Source of the DNA: Slackia equolifaciens
GTDB lineage: Bacteria; Actinomycetota; Coriobacteriia; Coriobacteriales; Eggerthellaceae
Length of the DNA: 64,000 bases
Direction of reading: 5' to 3'
NCBI RefSeq assembly: GCF_003725995.1
Contig: NZ_QIBX01000007.1
Span: 47,250-111,249, forward strand
Made by a program: the position numbers and the translations under genes. A model generated the notes under the pieces. It had not been told where the DNA came from. It did no database searches and saw only the letters and a list, made by a program, of their open reading frames with translations. This document shows positions 1 through 7,883 of this stretch, in pieces (within the stretch, counting starts at the first letter, position 1; each line of letters opens with the position of its first letter).

Positions 1-1
1 T

Positions 2-1009
2 TGGGGCCGTAAACTGCTGCGCAACGAGGACGGTAGTGTTGCCGGCGTTCTGGCTGAAGATGCCAATGGTAATGTGCTTCAGGTGGATGCGCCTGTGGTC
101 ATGATTGCCACCGGCGGCTACGCCAACAACAGCGAGTTCCTCTACGAGGTGTCTGAGACCAAAAACGAGAACATCCAGGCCATGGGCATGCCTATCCGCG
201 AGGGCGACGGTATCAAGATGGCCAAGGATGCGGGCGCGGCAATGGCCGAAGGCCTGGGCACCGTGATGTGGTGCGGCCCTGTTCCCATCGGAGCTATTAG
301 TGCGGTTTGGACGATTGATGCGTACTCCGCCGGTGTCCAGCCCACCGTGTGGCTCAATGAGCTGGGGGAGCGTTTCTGCAAAGAGGATCTTTGGATCGAT
401 GATTTCTCTGCCGCTGGTGTGTGCGTGCGCAATCAGCACAAGACCTATGCCCTTTTCACCGAGGCAGATATGCTGCGTTGGGAAGAGAGCGGCCCGTATG
501 GCCAGGTGTTCTCGTTCGGTACGCCAGGCACGCCGCTTTCCGAAGCGCGCGAAGTGCTGATGGAAGCCGAGGGTGTGCACGTGGGCGATGACTTGGCCGC
601 GCTGTGCGAAGAGGTGGGGCTTGACGCCGCCGCGGTGCAGGCGACTATCGAGCGTTACAACGGATACTGTGATGCCGCCGCCAAGCTCGACCCCGAAGAC
701 ACCTCTGCCGACGAGGAGTTTGGCAAGAAAGCCAAGTATATGTACAAGATGGAGGAAGGCCCCTACTGGCTGCTCGAGACCGCCGATGGCTACTACACCA
801 CCTGCGGCGGAATCAAGGTGAATGAGAAGATTCAAGTACTTGACGAAGAAGGCCAGGTTATTCCTGGGCTGTATGCCGGCGGCTCCGACGCGGGAGGACT
901 CTACGGCGATTCTTACGACGTGAAGTTTGCTCCCGGTTCTCAGGCTGGCTGGGCTGTGAATTCCGGACGCCTTGCCATGAAGGATGCTAAGGAGTACCTG
1001 GGCAAATAG
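2..1009 (+). CDS. FAD-dependent fumarate-reductase-like flavoprotein, 3' part
   Basis: The open frame runs in from the left edge, so the N-terminus is missing and about 335 residues remain. It matches the C-terminal two thirds of the FAD-binding_2 family (flavocytochrome c, urocanate or fumarate reductase type): an ATGGYANN segment ends the first nucleotide-binding half, and the closing GLYAGGSDAGG plus PGSQAGWAVNSGRLA is the usual FAD-contacting C-terminal signature. Members reduce double bonds such as fumarate, urocanate or unsaturated organic acids in anaerobic respiration, often as exported proteins; the substrate cannot be read from this fragment and the export signal would be outside the window. 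A terminator-like hairpin follows the stop codon, so it probably ends its transcription unit. Confidence 0.85.
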   Translation, partial: WGRKLLRNEDGSVAGVLAEDANGNVLQVDAPVVMIATGGYANNSEFLYEVSETKNENIQAMGMPIREGDGIKMAKDAGAAMAEGLGTVMWCGPVPIGAISAVWTIDAYSAGVQPTVWLNELGERFCKEDLWIDDFSAAGVCVRNQHKTYALFTEADMLRWEESGPYGQVFSFGTPGTPLSEAREVLMEAEGVHVGDDLAALCEEVGLDAAAVQATIERYNGYCDAAAKLDPEDTSADEEFGKKAKYMYKMEEGPYWLLETADGYYTTCGGIKVNEKIQVLDEEGQVIPGLYAGGSDAGGLYGDSYDVKFAPGSQAGWAVNSGRLAMKDAKEYLGK

Positions 1010-1132
1010 CGTCTTACCGCAAAGCGATTCCAGCTTGATATCCTTATTTCCTGCCGAACTTTTTCTTTCGCGTCTCGGCTCGCCGTCCCCCTCCCTCCCT
1101 TAAGGCGGCGAGCTGGGTTTGCAATCAGTCTA

Positions 1133-1161
1133 GCGTCGCCCGTATGGGCGGCGCTTTGCGT
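1133..1161 (+). terminator. Terminator-like hairpin after the flavoprotein
   Basis: A 9-bp stem with one G-U pair and a GTAT loop (1133-1154) is followed by CTTTGCGTTT. The T-run is interrupted, so termination strength is uncertain. Confidence 0.45.
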
Positions 1162-1487
1162 TTACGGGGCTTTAGCGGAATTGCGATGCCTCTTCATTTA
1201 TGGGACGCCCCGCGGAGGGTCTCGTCTCCCGTGAACGACAGCGATTTGACGTGGCGCCCCCTGCAATTCGTTTCCGTAAAAATAACGATGCTATACTGCA
1301 ACGATGTGATTGCATGAAGCAAAAAACTCGCGTATGCGCGAAACGGATGTCCGTAGTCGCCGGGATGCTCGGCATGACGAGAGTAACTTTGCGTACACGC
1401 GAAGATGATTCGTGAGGCGGTTGTGCCTGGCGCCGCAGCCAAGCCAAACTGCCAGGTTGAGATTCATGCGAGAAGGGGAGGTGCGGC
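1162..1487. other. Gap with two operator-like palindromes
   Basis: No convincing gene is visible. A possible -10 (TATACT, 1292-1297) lies just after a near-palindrome CGTAA-AAA-TAACG (1275-1287). Further on are two 16-bp near-palindromes, CTCGCGTATGCGCGAA (1327-1342) and TTTGCGTACACGCGAA (1388-1403), 61 bp apart. They would lie in the 5' leader of the gene starting at 1488. Confidence 0.4.
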
Positions 1488-2402
1488 ATGTCCGATGCCC
1501 AGAGCTCTCAGCAGCGGGCATTTGTCCGTGCGGGAGAGATTCAGCATTCGCTCGAGGCGATTGAGGCGTTGGCGCTGGGGCGTTCTGCGCGTCTGTCCGA
1601 AGGCGTGCATCTCGAGGGCAGCATAGATGGCCTGGTGAGCGCCTTGCTGGGCACCTATCTCCCGCGACGGGACCGCATCGACCTTCATGAGGGCGAGGGT
1701 GCGTGGGCTCCCTATGTCAAGCAGGCGTTGGATGATTTCGACGAATCGGTTCGCGTATATGAGGCGGCGCTGTATTGTTCCATCGTGTACCTTCTTGCCA
1801 GCTCGGAGCTCGATGCTCAGGAGGATGGTGCGCGAACAGCGGCCGGAAACGGCGGGGGCGCGCAAGGTGCGGATACGCTCCTCAGCCGATCGAAAGCCAC
1901 GTTTGCCTCGCTGGTCAAATTCTTCGAACCGGAGCTGTGGAGCGTTTGCGATATGGATGCGCCCGTGCTCGATAGCGGGGAAGGCGCGCTTGGTGATCCG
2001 TATGACATCCTGGAAAGCGGGCACGATGTTCAGCCGTATCCTGCCTCTGTGCGCATGTTGCATTTTTACGACAAACTCACTTTCAGCCCGCTTGTGGGAG
2101 AGAGGCTCGCACGCCGCAACCTTCTTGATGGCGCCGGGCGCTACGATGAGATGATGGAAATTCTCGCAAGCTGTTTCGCGGAAAATCGCAGCTCCGCGAC
2201 CATCCAGGCGTACTCGCCCGCCAAATTGCTGAGCTATATCGAAGGCATAGGCGATGCTGTAGCGCGCATGGTGGATGCATATCTGAATGCGCAAGGTTTG
2301 GCGCCTCTGTGCGATGATCAAGGATTTGCTCAGGTGATGGCCGCAATTGAGAACGCAAAGCGCGTCGCGTGGCTCGCGTCTCGACGGGCGGGGCGTGCGT
2401 GA
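1488..2402 (+). CDS. Hypothetical protein, first of an overlapping pair
   Basis: A 304-residue acidic, probably soluble and mostly helical protein that I do not recognise. The ATG is preceded by a good ribosome site (AGAAGGGGAGG). No signal peptide, membrane segment or nucleotide-binding motif is visible; there is a short low-complexity stretch (AAGNGGGAQGA) near residue 120. The stop codon TGA overlaps the next ATG by one base, so the two are very likely translated together and may be partners. The pair sits upstream of the ClpP-like and VirD4-like genes on the same strand, but a separate promoter-like region at 3523-3563 argues against a single long transcript. Function unknown. Confidence 0.75.
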   Translation: MSDAQSSQQRAFVRAGEIQHSLEAIEALALGRSARLSEGVHLEGSIDGLVSALLGTYLPRRDRIDLHEGEGAWAPYVKQALDDFDESVRVYEAALYCSIVYLLASSELDAQEDGARTAAGNGGGAQGADTLLSRSKATFASLVKFFEPELWSVCDMDAPVLDSGEGALGDPYDILESGHDVQPYPASVRMLHFYDKLTFSPLVGERLARRNLLDGAGRYDEMMEILASCFAENRSSATIQAYSPAKLLSYIEGIGDAVARMVDAYLNAQGLAPLCDDQGFAQVMAAIENAKRVAWLASRRAGRA

Positions 2403-3481
2403 TGGCTGAGAGCCTGAAAGACGATTTCTACAATCGTCTGCGCAAAGATTACTATGCCTGCCGCGCACGCGATGGCCATGTGCGCGCATCGTTCGTGTAT
2501 AGGTTTCTTGCCGCCCGCGAAGCGTCTAAAAACGCACGTCGCACAAAGCTTGCCGCCGAACGCAACGCCCTTTTGCAGCTCCTCGATGAATGGGGCTCGG
2601 CAGCCAACGTGCCCGGCTTTTCTGCCGAAGCCTCAGACCGTGCGGCTGTGCGCCGGCGTGTGCAGGAGCTCGATGCCATGATTGCCCAGGATGTGGAGCA
2701 CGCATGCGAGGTATTCTTCGAAAACCATGGGTACCCGGTGTCACGCCAGGGCGCGGTCGAGAAGCGCGGGCGCAAGCGCGATAAGGCGCTAGATATGATC
2801 GATGCATTCTGCAGCGAGCAGGGGCTTCGCTTGAGTGCAGATGCGCAGCAGGCGATTGCTGCGCAGAATGAGCCTTCGCTTGAAGAAGCCGAATCTCTGT
2901 ACGACGCCGTTGCGTTTGACTCAGAAAGGCGCCGCATGTTCGCGCCGCTCTTCGCGGATGCGCATACGGGCGTGGTGCTGGCTATTGTCGGGATAGATTG
3001 GCTGCGCGCCGAATTGGCTCTCGAGGTATTAAGGCGCTTCGCGTCGGATTCGTCGAATGCTCCAAAGGGCTCCGCGCTTCATTCGGCGCTGACGGCTCCT
3101 CACGCACAAGACGCTGTTGAAGCCGCCATTGGAACGGGCGAGGCACCTGTTTGTTTCCTCGCCGTGATCGAGCCTGAGGAGTACATTCCTGAAGAGGTGG
3201 AATACATCCAGGCGAATACGAGCATTTTGTTCAGCGTGAGCTACAACGATGGTGCACAGAGCGTGCTTTGGGATTTCGCGCAGGCATTCGATCGCTACGA
3301 GGTAGTGCGCGCTGAGCGCCTCAATTATTTCGTGCGCGTTGAGAACGGCTATGCGCCGCAGGAATGTTCAAGAACGTATAAAGCCCTCTTTAGGCAGGTC
3401 GATCAAGGTTTTGATACCGCAGCCTACGAGAGGGCAATGCTCGATCTTGATACGTCGCTGGAATCGGTCATCGGCCGATAG
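2402..3481 (+). CDS. Hypothetical protein, second of an overlapping pair
   Basis: A 359-residue protein starting MAESLKDDFYN. An upstream in-frame start at 2369 would overlap the previous gene by 34 bases; the ATG at 2402, overlapping its stop by one base, is the natural choice. The N-terminal third is highly charged and helical, with many Arg and Glu residues, and the middle contains EAESLYDAVAFDSERRRMF. No known domain, signal or membrane segment is apparent. The rest is of mixed composition, with a hydrophobic beta-like stretch near GVVLAIVGIDWL. Translational coupling suggests a complex with the upstream product. Function unknown. Confidence 0.75.
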   Translation: MAESLKDDFYNRLRKDYYACRARDGHVRASFVYRFLAAREASKNARRTKLAAERNALLQLLDEWGSAANVPGFSAEASDRAAVRRRVQELDAMIAQDVEHACEVFFENHGYPVSRQGAVEKRGRKRDKALDMIDAFCSEQGLRLSADAQQAIAAQNEPSLEEAESLYDAVAFDSERRRMFAPLFADAHTGVVLAIVGIDWLRAELALEVLRRFASDSSNAPKGSALHSALTAPHAQDAVEAAIGTGEAPVCFLAVIEPEEYIPEEVEYIQANTSILFSVSYNDGAQSVLWDFAQAFDRYEVVRAERLNYFVRVENGYAPQECSRTYKALFRQVDQGFDTAAYERAMLDLDTSLESVIGR

Positions 3482-3522
3482 CGCGGTCGATTGCTTTGTC
3501 TGCGATCCCTCTGTTCTTGTTC

Positions 3523-3563
3523 CGTAAAAATTACGAATATTCTTTTGCCGTCTTCCGTAAGAT
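3523..3563 (+). promoter_or_regulatory. Palindrome and possible -10 before the ClpP/VirD4 group
   Basis: A perfect inverted repeat CGTAA-AAA-TTACG (3523-3535) stands upstream of a TAAGAT -10-like hexamer (3558-3563), about 45 bases before the next start codon. A near copy of the palindrome lies at 1275-1287 upstream of gene 1488, which suggests a shared regulator; this is inference. Confidence 0.4.
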
Positions 3564-3607
3564 GCAGGCATGCAATAAACGACCAGCATGAACGACAGGA
3601 GACGAGC

Positions 3608-4699
3608 ATGAGCACAGTGATGAGCATGAACGAAGCGACGAGCATGGGTGCAGCGGCAAGCGTGAGCGCAGCAAGGGGCATGAGCACGGCGACGGGCGCA
3701 AGCACAGCGGCAAGCGTGGATGCGGTGCCGCCCGCCGTCGGCGCAACCTCAAGCCAGGCGGTCGGCAGCCGCACGGGCGAAGGCCAGGCAGCCGCGAGCC
3801 AGGCTGCCGTCAACCGCACGGGCAAAGGCCAGGCAACCTCGGGCCAGGCTGCCGTCAACCGAGCGGGCTCAGACGTCCCGCTCGCTTCACTCGACCGCCG
3901 TGTCGAAAACGCCCGCAAGGGTGTCCCCACCGGGCTTGACGCGGTTTTCGCCATCATGTTCGAAGTGGCAGAGGCCCCGCTTTCAAAAATCTACGGCGGC
4001 AGGGCTGCCTGCGCGAGCCGCGCCCTCTCTGCCGTACGGGTGCCCTTCGACGAGGGCATGCGCATGCCTTACGGGGAATTCTGCCAGCGGGCGTTCGAGC
4101 TCCACGACAAGGAGCCGAAAAGGTATCGCACGGTAGCCCGCGAAATATGCAAGCGGTTCCGGCGCGAACTGGAGCTGCGTGAAACAAGGCGCCAGCTCCT
4201 AGAGGGATACGACGTCAAGGCCCCTCGGTACAACAGGCTCATGTTTCTGTGGGGCAGCATCCTCTCCTCCGATTACCTGGAAGCGTCGTGCCTGATCATG
4301 AACGGCTCTTCCACTGATGAGGTGCTGCGGGCGATTGAACGGAGCGAGGCGGGCTGCCCCAAGGACATCGCAACGCTTTGCGCGGAGCCCCGTAGTGAGT
4401 TCACGATGGACGAGCTCTCGCACATGACCGTGACGGTGGAAGACGATGCAAGCCAGGATGACATTCTGCAGGAAGCGGCGCGCGTGCTCTGGGAGCACGG
4501 CGCAGAAGAGCCATCTGCGGAATCGGAGGCGCCGAGGTCGGCCGATGAGGCTTCACGGTTTGACGAGGTGGGAGACGAGAAGGACGAGGATATCCTCGCC
4601 GAAGCCCTGCTTATTGAGCCGTTTGCGGCTATCTACCGTGCCGACCAAATGGATGCCGATCAAACCCCCTTCATCGATTGGGATGAAGAGATCTTGTAA
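3608..4699 (+). CDS. Hypothetical protein with repetitive N-terminus
   Basis: 363 residues from an ATG preceded by ACAGGAGACG; an ATG-like start 117 bases upstream lacks a ribosome site. The first 100 residues are low complexity, rich in Ala, Ser, Thr and Gln, with a repeated SQAAVNRTGKGQA-type unit encoded by about 45-bp imperfect DNA repeats (roughly 3770-3870). The remaining part is a compact, charged, probably globular domain of about 180 residues, followed by an acidic tail. No family is recognised. It is followed at 80 bases by a clpP-like gene and then a virD4-like gene, all ending at one terminator, so it likely works with them. A small stem-loop (4734-4755) stands in the gap before clpP. 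Confidence 0.7.
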   Translation: MSTVMSMNEATSMGAAASVSAARGMSTATGASTAASVDAVPPAVGATSSQAVGSRTGEGQAAASQAAVNRTGKGQATSGQAAVNRAGSDVPLASLDRRVENARKGVPTGLDAVFAIMFEVAEAPLSKIYGGRAACASRALSAVRVPFDEGMRMPYGEFCQRAFELHDKEPKRYRTVAREICKRFRRELELRETRRQLLEGYDVKAPRYNRLMFLWGSILSSDYLEASCLIMNGSSTDEVLRAIERSEAGCPKDIATLCAEPRSEFTMDELSHMTVTVEDDASQDDILQEAARVLWEHGAEEPSAESEAPRSADEASRFDEVGDEKDEDILAEALLIEPFAAIYRADQMDADQTPFIDWDEEIL

Positions 4700-4779
4700 C
4701 GGGCGGGTGCCGCCACGATATCCGTCGCCCGACGCTCCGCGCTTCTGCGCGGAGCCGTCCCCTACGAAAGGAGCCTTTC

Positions 4780-5370
4780 ATGGCCGAAACGTTTAGTCCC
4801 TTCATCGTGCGCGAAACAAGCAGCGGGTTTATTCGTAGCTCTATCTGCGACGACATGCTCGACTTTCGCGAGATCGAGCTCGCGGGCGAGATAGATGACC
4901 CGCTGGCCAACGAGGTAATTCGCCAGATGCGCTATTTGGAGCGCGTCGATAGCTCTGCCCCTATCACGGTGTTTATCAACTCGATTGGCGGCGTAATCTC
5001 AAGCGGACTTGCCATTTACGACACCATGCGGGCGCTTCGGTGTCCCGTGCACACGGTATGCCAGGGTTTGGCCGCGAGCATGGCGGCCGTGCTGCTTGCG
5101 GCGGGCGACCATCGGCTGATGCTCGCTCACGCCAACGTGATGATTCATGACCCGCTGGTGGCAAGCCCCGGCATTTCCGGCAGCGCCCGCCACCTGGAAT
5201 CCAAGGTGCGCAACATCATGGAGACCCGCGAGCTTATGGCTTCGATTCTGGCGAAACACACCGGCCGCACCCTGAGGGAGGTGTACGAGAAAACGGCAAA
5301 CGACACCTACTTCGACGCTCGCGAGGCAATAGCGTTCGGCCTAGCGGACGGCATTCTAGAGCGCTTCTAA
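4780..5370 (+). CDS. ClpP-like serine protease subunit
   Basis: 196 residues, the usual length of ClpP, with strong Shine-Dalgarno GAAAGGAG. The ClpP fold signature is complete: FINSIGG (oxyanion region, about residues 66-71), nucleophile Ser100 in GLAASMAA, His123 in MIHDPL and a candidate Asp175 in NDTYF. It should therefore form a catalytically competent barrel. It is not beside clpX or tig, as the housekeeping clpP usually is, but lies between an unknown gene and a VirD4/TraG-like ATPase. ClpP relatives occur in phage head maturation and in some mobile elements; this one may process a partner of the neighbouring ATPase. That role is inference. Confidence 0.85.
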   Translation: MAETFSPFIVRETSSGFIRSSICDDMLDFREIELAGEIDDPLANEVIRQMRYLERVDSSAPITVFINSIGGVISSGLAIYDTMRALRCPVHTVCQGLAASMAAVLLAAGDHRLMLAHANVMIHDPLVASPGISGSARHLESKVRNIMETRELMASILAKHTGRTLREVYEKTANDTYFDAREAIAFGLADGILERF

Positions 5371-5417
5371 ATCCATATATGACGTATGAGCACATCACCA
5401 GCGAAAGCGAGGATGCT

Positions 5418-6815
5418 ATGAGCACGAAAACCGCATGCACTCCCATCACCCATCTGCTGCCCCGTAAAGGCGAACGCATTTTGGCCGAAGGCGTGTTTGT
5501 GCGCAACGACGCGCACTCCACCGGCCTTAACAACAACGACCTGATCATAGGCACAAGCGGATCGGGCAAGACCCGCAGCTACGTGAAGCCCAATCTTCTC
5601 GCCTGCGAAGGGAGCTTTATCGTGGCCGACACCAAGGGCGAGCTCTACGGCAGCCTGCGGTGCTCCCTCGAACGCCGCGGCTACGAGGTGCAGCTGCTCG
5701 ACCTTGTGAATATGGCCCATTCGCCCTGGGGGTACAACCCCTTGAGCCACATACGCTTCGACGGGGCAGCGGGCCGCTATTCGCAGCAGGACATCATGTC
5801 GGTGGTGGCAGCTCTATGCCCCGAAGAGAGGGTCGACGATCCGTTTTGGGATAACTCGTGTCGTCTGCAGCTTTCGGCGCTTGTGGGGTACGTGCTAGAG
5901 GCGCTCCCTCCCGACGAGCGCCATTTGGGAAGCGTTGCCGCCTTGCTGGCCATTATGAACGAGGGCAAGAAAGGCATCAGCCTTCTGAACCTTCTGTTCT
6001 CCGAACGCGGGTACATAGACTCTCAAAGCTTTGCCGCTCAAAAGTGGAAGATGGCAAGAGGGGTGCAGGAGGCGGACAGGACCCAAAGTTGCATTCAGGG
6101 GTTCATCGCCGAGAAGCTTGACCATTTCGCCTACGATGCACCTCTGCATCTGTTCACCTGCGAGCGCCAGGTCGATTTCGCCCGCATGGGCTCAACCAAG
6201 GTGGCGCTGTTCATCAATGTGAGCGATGTCGATCGCAGCATGGACCGCCTGACGAACCTGCTTTATCTGCAGGCGTTGCAGAGCCTGTGCCGCGCGGCCG
6301 ATGCCGAACCCGATCGCCGCCTGGGCGTTCCGGTTCGCATCGTGCTGGATGACTTCGCCTCGAACGTTACCATTCCCGATTTCGACCGAATCGTGTCGGT
6401 CGTTCGCTCTCGCGAAATCTCGGTGAGCATCATCATCCAGAGTCTCTCCCAGCTTGAGGCCATGTATGGCAAGTCTCGTGCTGCGACCATCGTGAACAAC
6501 TGCGACCACATGCTCTACCTTGGCGGACAAGATGTTGAAACGGCTCAGTTCATAGGCATGAAGGCCAACAGGGCCGCGAGCACGATTCTGGCCATGCCGG
6601 TAGACGGCGCCTATTTGTTCGAACGTGGCGCTACGCCTCGCCAGGTGTCCAAGTTCGACCTCGATCTGCACGAGCGCCAGCTGCAGTGCGAAGCGGAGTC
6701 CGAGGCGACCCCTCGTGTGAACGGCGAAAGACCCGCGGTGCGCGGGGCGCGTGGCATCGCGCCAGAAGATTGCGCGGAGCCTGTTAAAGACCCTTCCGGC
6801 CGCGAGGCGGCATAG
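5418..6815 (+). CDS. VirD4/TraG-like type IV coupling ATPase without membrane anchor
   Basis: 465 residues from the ATG at 5418, which has a GAGGAT ribosome site; an in-frame ATG at 5379 lacks one. Walker A GTSGSGKT is at 45-52, IVADTKGELY follows at 68-77, and Walker B is IVLDDF at about 308-313, with Asp where coupling proteins usually have Glu. The stretch IPDFDRIVSVVRSREISVSII and the later LGGQDVETAQFIGM are typical of the conjugative coupling-protein core. The two N-terminal membrane helices of VirD4 are absent, so it should be cytosolic. No relaxase, VirB4 or pilus gene is near. It could be the relic of an element, or a soluble ATPase working with the adjacent ClpP-like protease. Confidence 0.85.
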   Translation: MSTKTACTPITHLLPRKGERILAEGVFVRNDAHSTGLNNNDLIIGTSGSGKTRSYVKPNLLACEGSFIVADTKGELYGSLRCSLERRGYEVQLLDLVNMAHSPWGYNPLSHIRFDGAAGRYSQQDIMSVVAALCPEERVDDPFWDNSCRLQLSALVGYVLEALPPDERHLGSVAALLAIMNEGKKGISLLNLLFSERGYIDSQSFAAQKWKMARGVQEADRTQSCIQGFIAEKLDHFAYDAPLHLFTCERQVDFARMGSTKVALFINVSDVDRSMDRLTNLLYLQALQSLCRAADAEPDRRLGVPVRIVLDDFASNVTIPDFDRIVSVVRSREISVSIIIQSLSQLEAMYGKSRAATIVNNCDHMLYLGGQDVETAQFIGMKANRAASTILAMPVDGAYLFERGATPRQVSKFDLDLHERQLQCEAESEATPRVNGERPAVRGARGIAPEDCAEPVKDPSGREAA

Positions 6816-6822
6816 AGGGGCC

Positions 6823-6851
6823 GAAGGGGGCGGTGTGCTCCCTTCTTTTTT
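6823..6851 (+). terminator. Rho-independent terminator after virD4-like gene
   Basis: Stem GAAGGG...CCCTTC with extra inner pairs, followed by a run of six T (6846-6851), eight bases after the stop codon. It closes the transcription unit of the ClpP/VirD4 group. Confidence 0.75.
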
Positions 6852-6989
6852 CCAGCTTGGAAACAAAATGGGGGATTGCTCGCCACAGGACCTGTGCGTC
6901 CAAAGCGCGGTGGTACTATTGCTCAATTCGAGGGAACTCACGCACGGCTGGCGCATGCGCGTCAGACACGCCAAAGAAGGATGCAGGGC

Positions 6990-7739
6990 ATGACTCAGGC
7001 TGAACAACCGCTCAATGGGTTTGAAAAGGGATTCACCGCCGCCGATGAAGCTTGCAGCGTCGTTTCGCTTGTGCATAAAGCGCAGGAAGAGGAACCGACT
7101 TCCGCGCCGGGAGAGACGTATGCTCGGGCTCGCGAACTTGGGCTACGTACGTCGCAGGGCTGCCCCTACGCCGGTATGACGTTTACCGTGCGAAAGGGCG
7201 AGCTTACGGCGCTGCGCGGGCGCGACGGCAGCGGCAAAACGGCGCTTCTGCTTACGCTCGCCGCGCGTATGACGCACAACCAGGGAGAGCTTGCCATTCT
7301 GGGCGAGCCCATGCCAAAGCGCGCCCGTAAGGTGCAGCGACGCATTGGACTTGGGCTTGTCAAAGGCGTGAACGACCTGCGCCCCAACCTGACGGTGGAG
7401 TCGACGGTCGCCGCCGAGCTGAGCCTGTTCGGCAAGCCTGCCAAACGCGAAAAAGTGGAGAGCTACCTGCGCTCGTGGCAGCTGGAAGGCGCTGCTCGCA
7501 TGAACGTGGGCGACCTTCCCGCCGAAAAGCTGCAGCAGCTCGGCATCGCATTGGGTATGGCGGGCGATCCCGAGGCGCTTGCGGTAGACGATGTGGAAAC
7601 GGGTCTGACGCTGCGTCAGTCCACGCGTCTTATGGAGCTGCTTGCGCGCACCGCGCGCGAGCGCGGCGTGGCCGTGATGGTTGCTTGCGCCAGTCGCGAT
7701 CTGGCGCAGATGGCCGACTGCGTGATTGAGCTGAGTTAG
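6990..7739 (+). CDS. Degenerate ABC-type ATP-binding protein paired with YhgE
   Basis: 249 residues from the ATG at 6990, placed nine bases after AAAGAAGG. Walker A GRDGSGKT (77-84) is intact. The rest of the ABC machinery is worn: the signature reads LPAEKLQQ instead of LSGGQ (about 176-183), the Walker B glutamate is Asp201 (AVDDVETG), and the H-loop histidine is missing (VACASRD, 231-237). The first 55 residues are a charged extension before the ABC fold. It probably still binds ATP but may hydrolyse it slowly. The following gene encodes a YhgE/Pip membrane protein, a pairing that suggests a cell-envelope export or regulation complex; a strong terminator stands between the two genes. Confidence 0.8.
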   Translation: MTQAEQPLNGFEKGFTAADEACSVVSLVHKAQEEEPTSAPGETYARARELGLRTSQGCPYAGMTFTVRKGELTALRGRDGSGKTALLLTLAARMTHNQGELAILGEPMPKRARKVQRRIGLGLVKGVNDLRPNLTVESTVAAELSLFGKPAKREKVESYLRSWQLEGAARMNVGDLPAEKLQQLGIALGMAGDPEALAVDDVETGLTLRQSTRLMELLARTARERGVAVMVACASRDLAQMADCVIELS

Positions 7740-7744
7740 GGCAG

Positions 7745-7785
7745 GCGCCGTCGCGGGGTTCTTGTGGCGGCGCGCGGTTTTTTTT
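7745..7785 (+). terminator. Strong terminator between ABC gene and yhgE
   Basis: GCGCCG...CGGCGC stem with three additional inner pairs, then GCGG and eight T (7778-7785). It starts six bases after the stop codon of the ABC gene. Confidence 0.75.
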
Positions 7786-7883
7786 GGAGCGCGCATCGTT
7801 GAGCTCCGCGAGCAAAAATCCGAGGGTTCCTCGGTCGTGGGGCTCGGACGATTTGGCGGTACTTCGCATGATGGGGGAAGAGC

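Noticed and set aside
1464..2489. 341-codon minus-strand frame over gene 1488
   Set aside because: The plus-strand gene has a strong ribosome site and a one-base stop-start overlap with its neighbour; the minus frame has neither.
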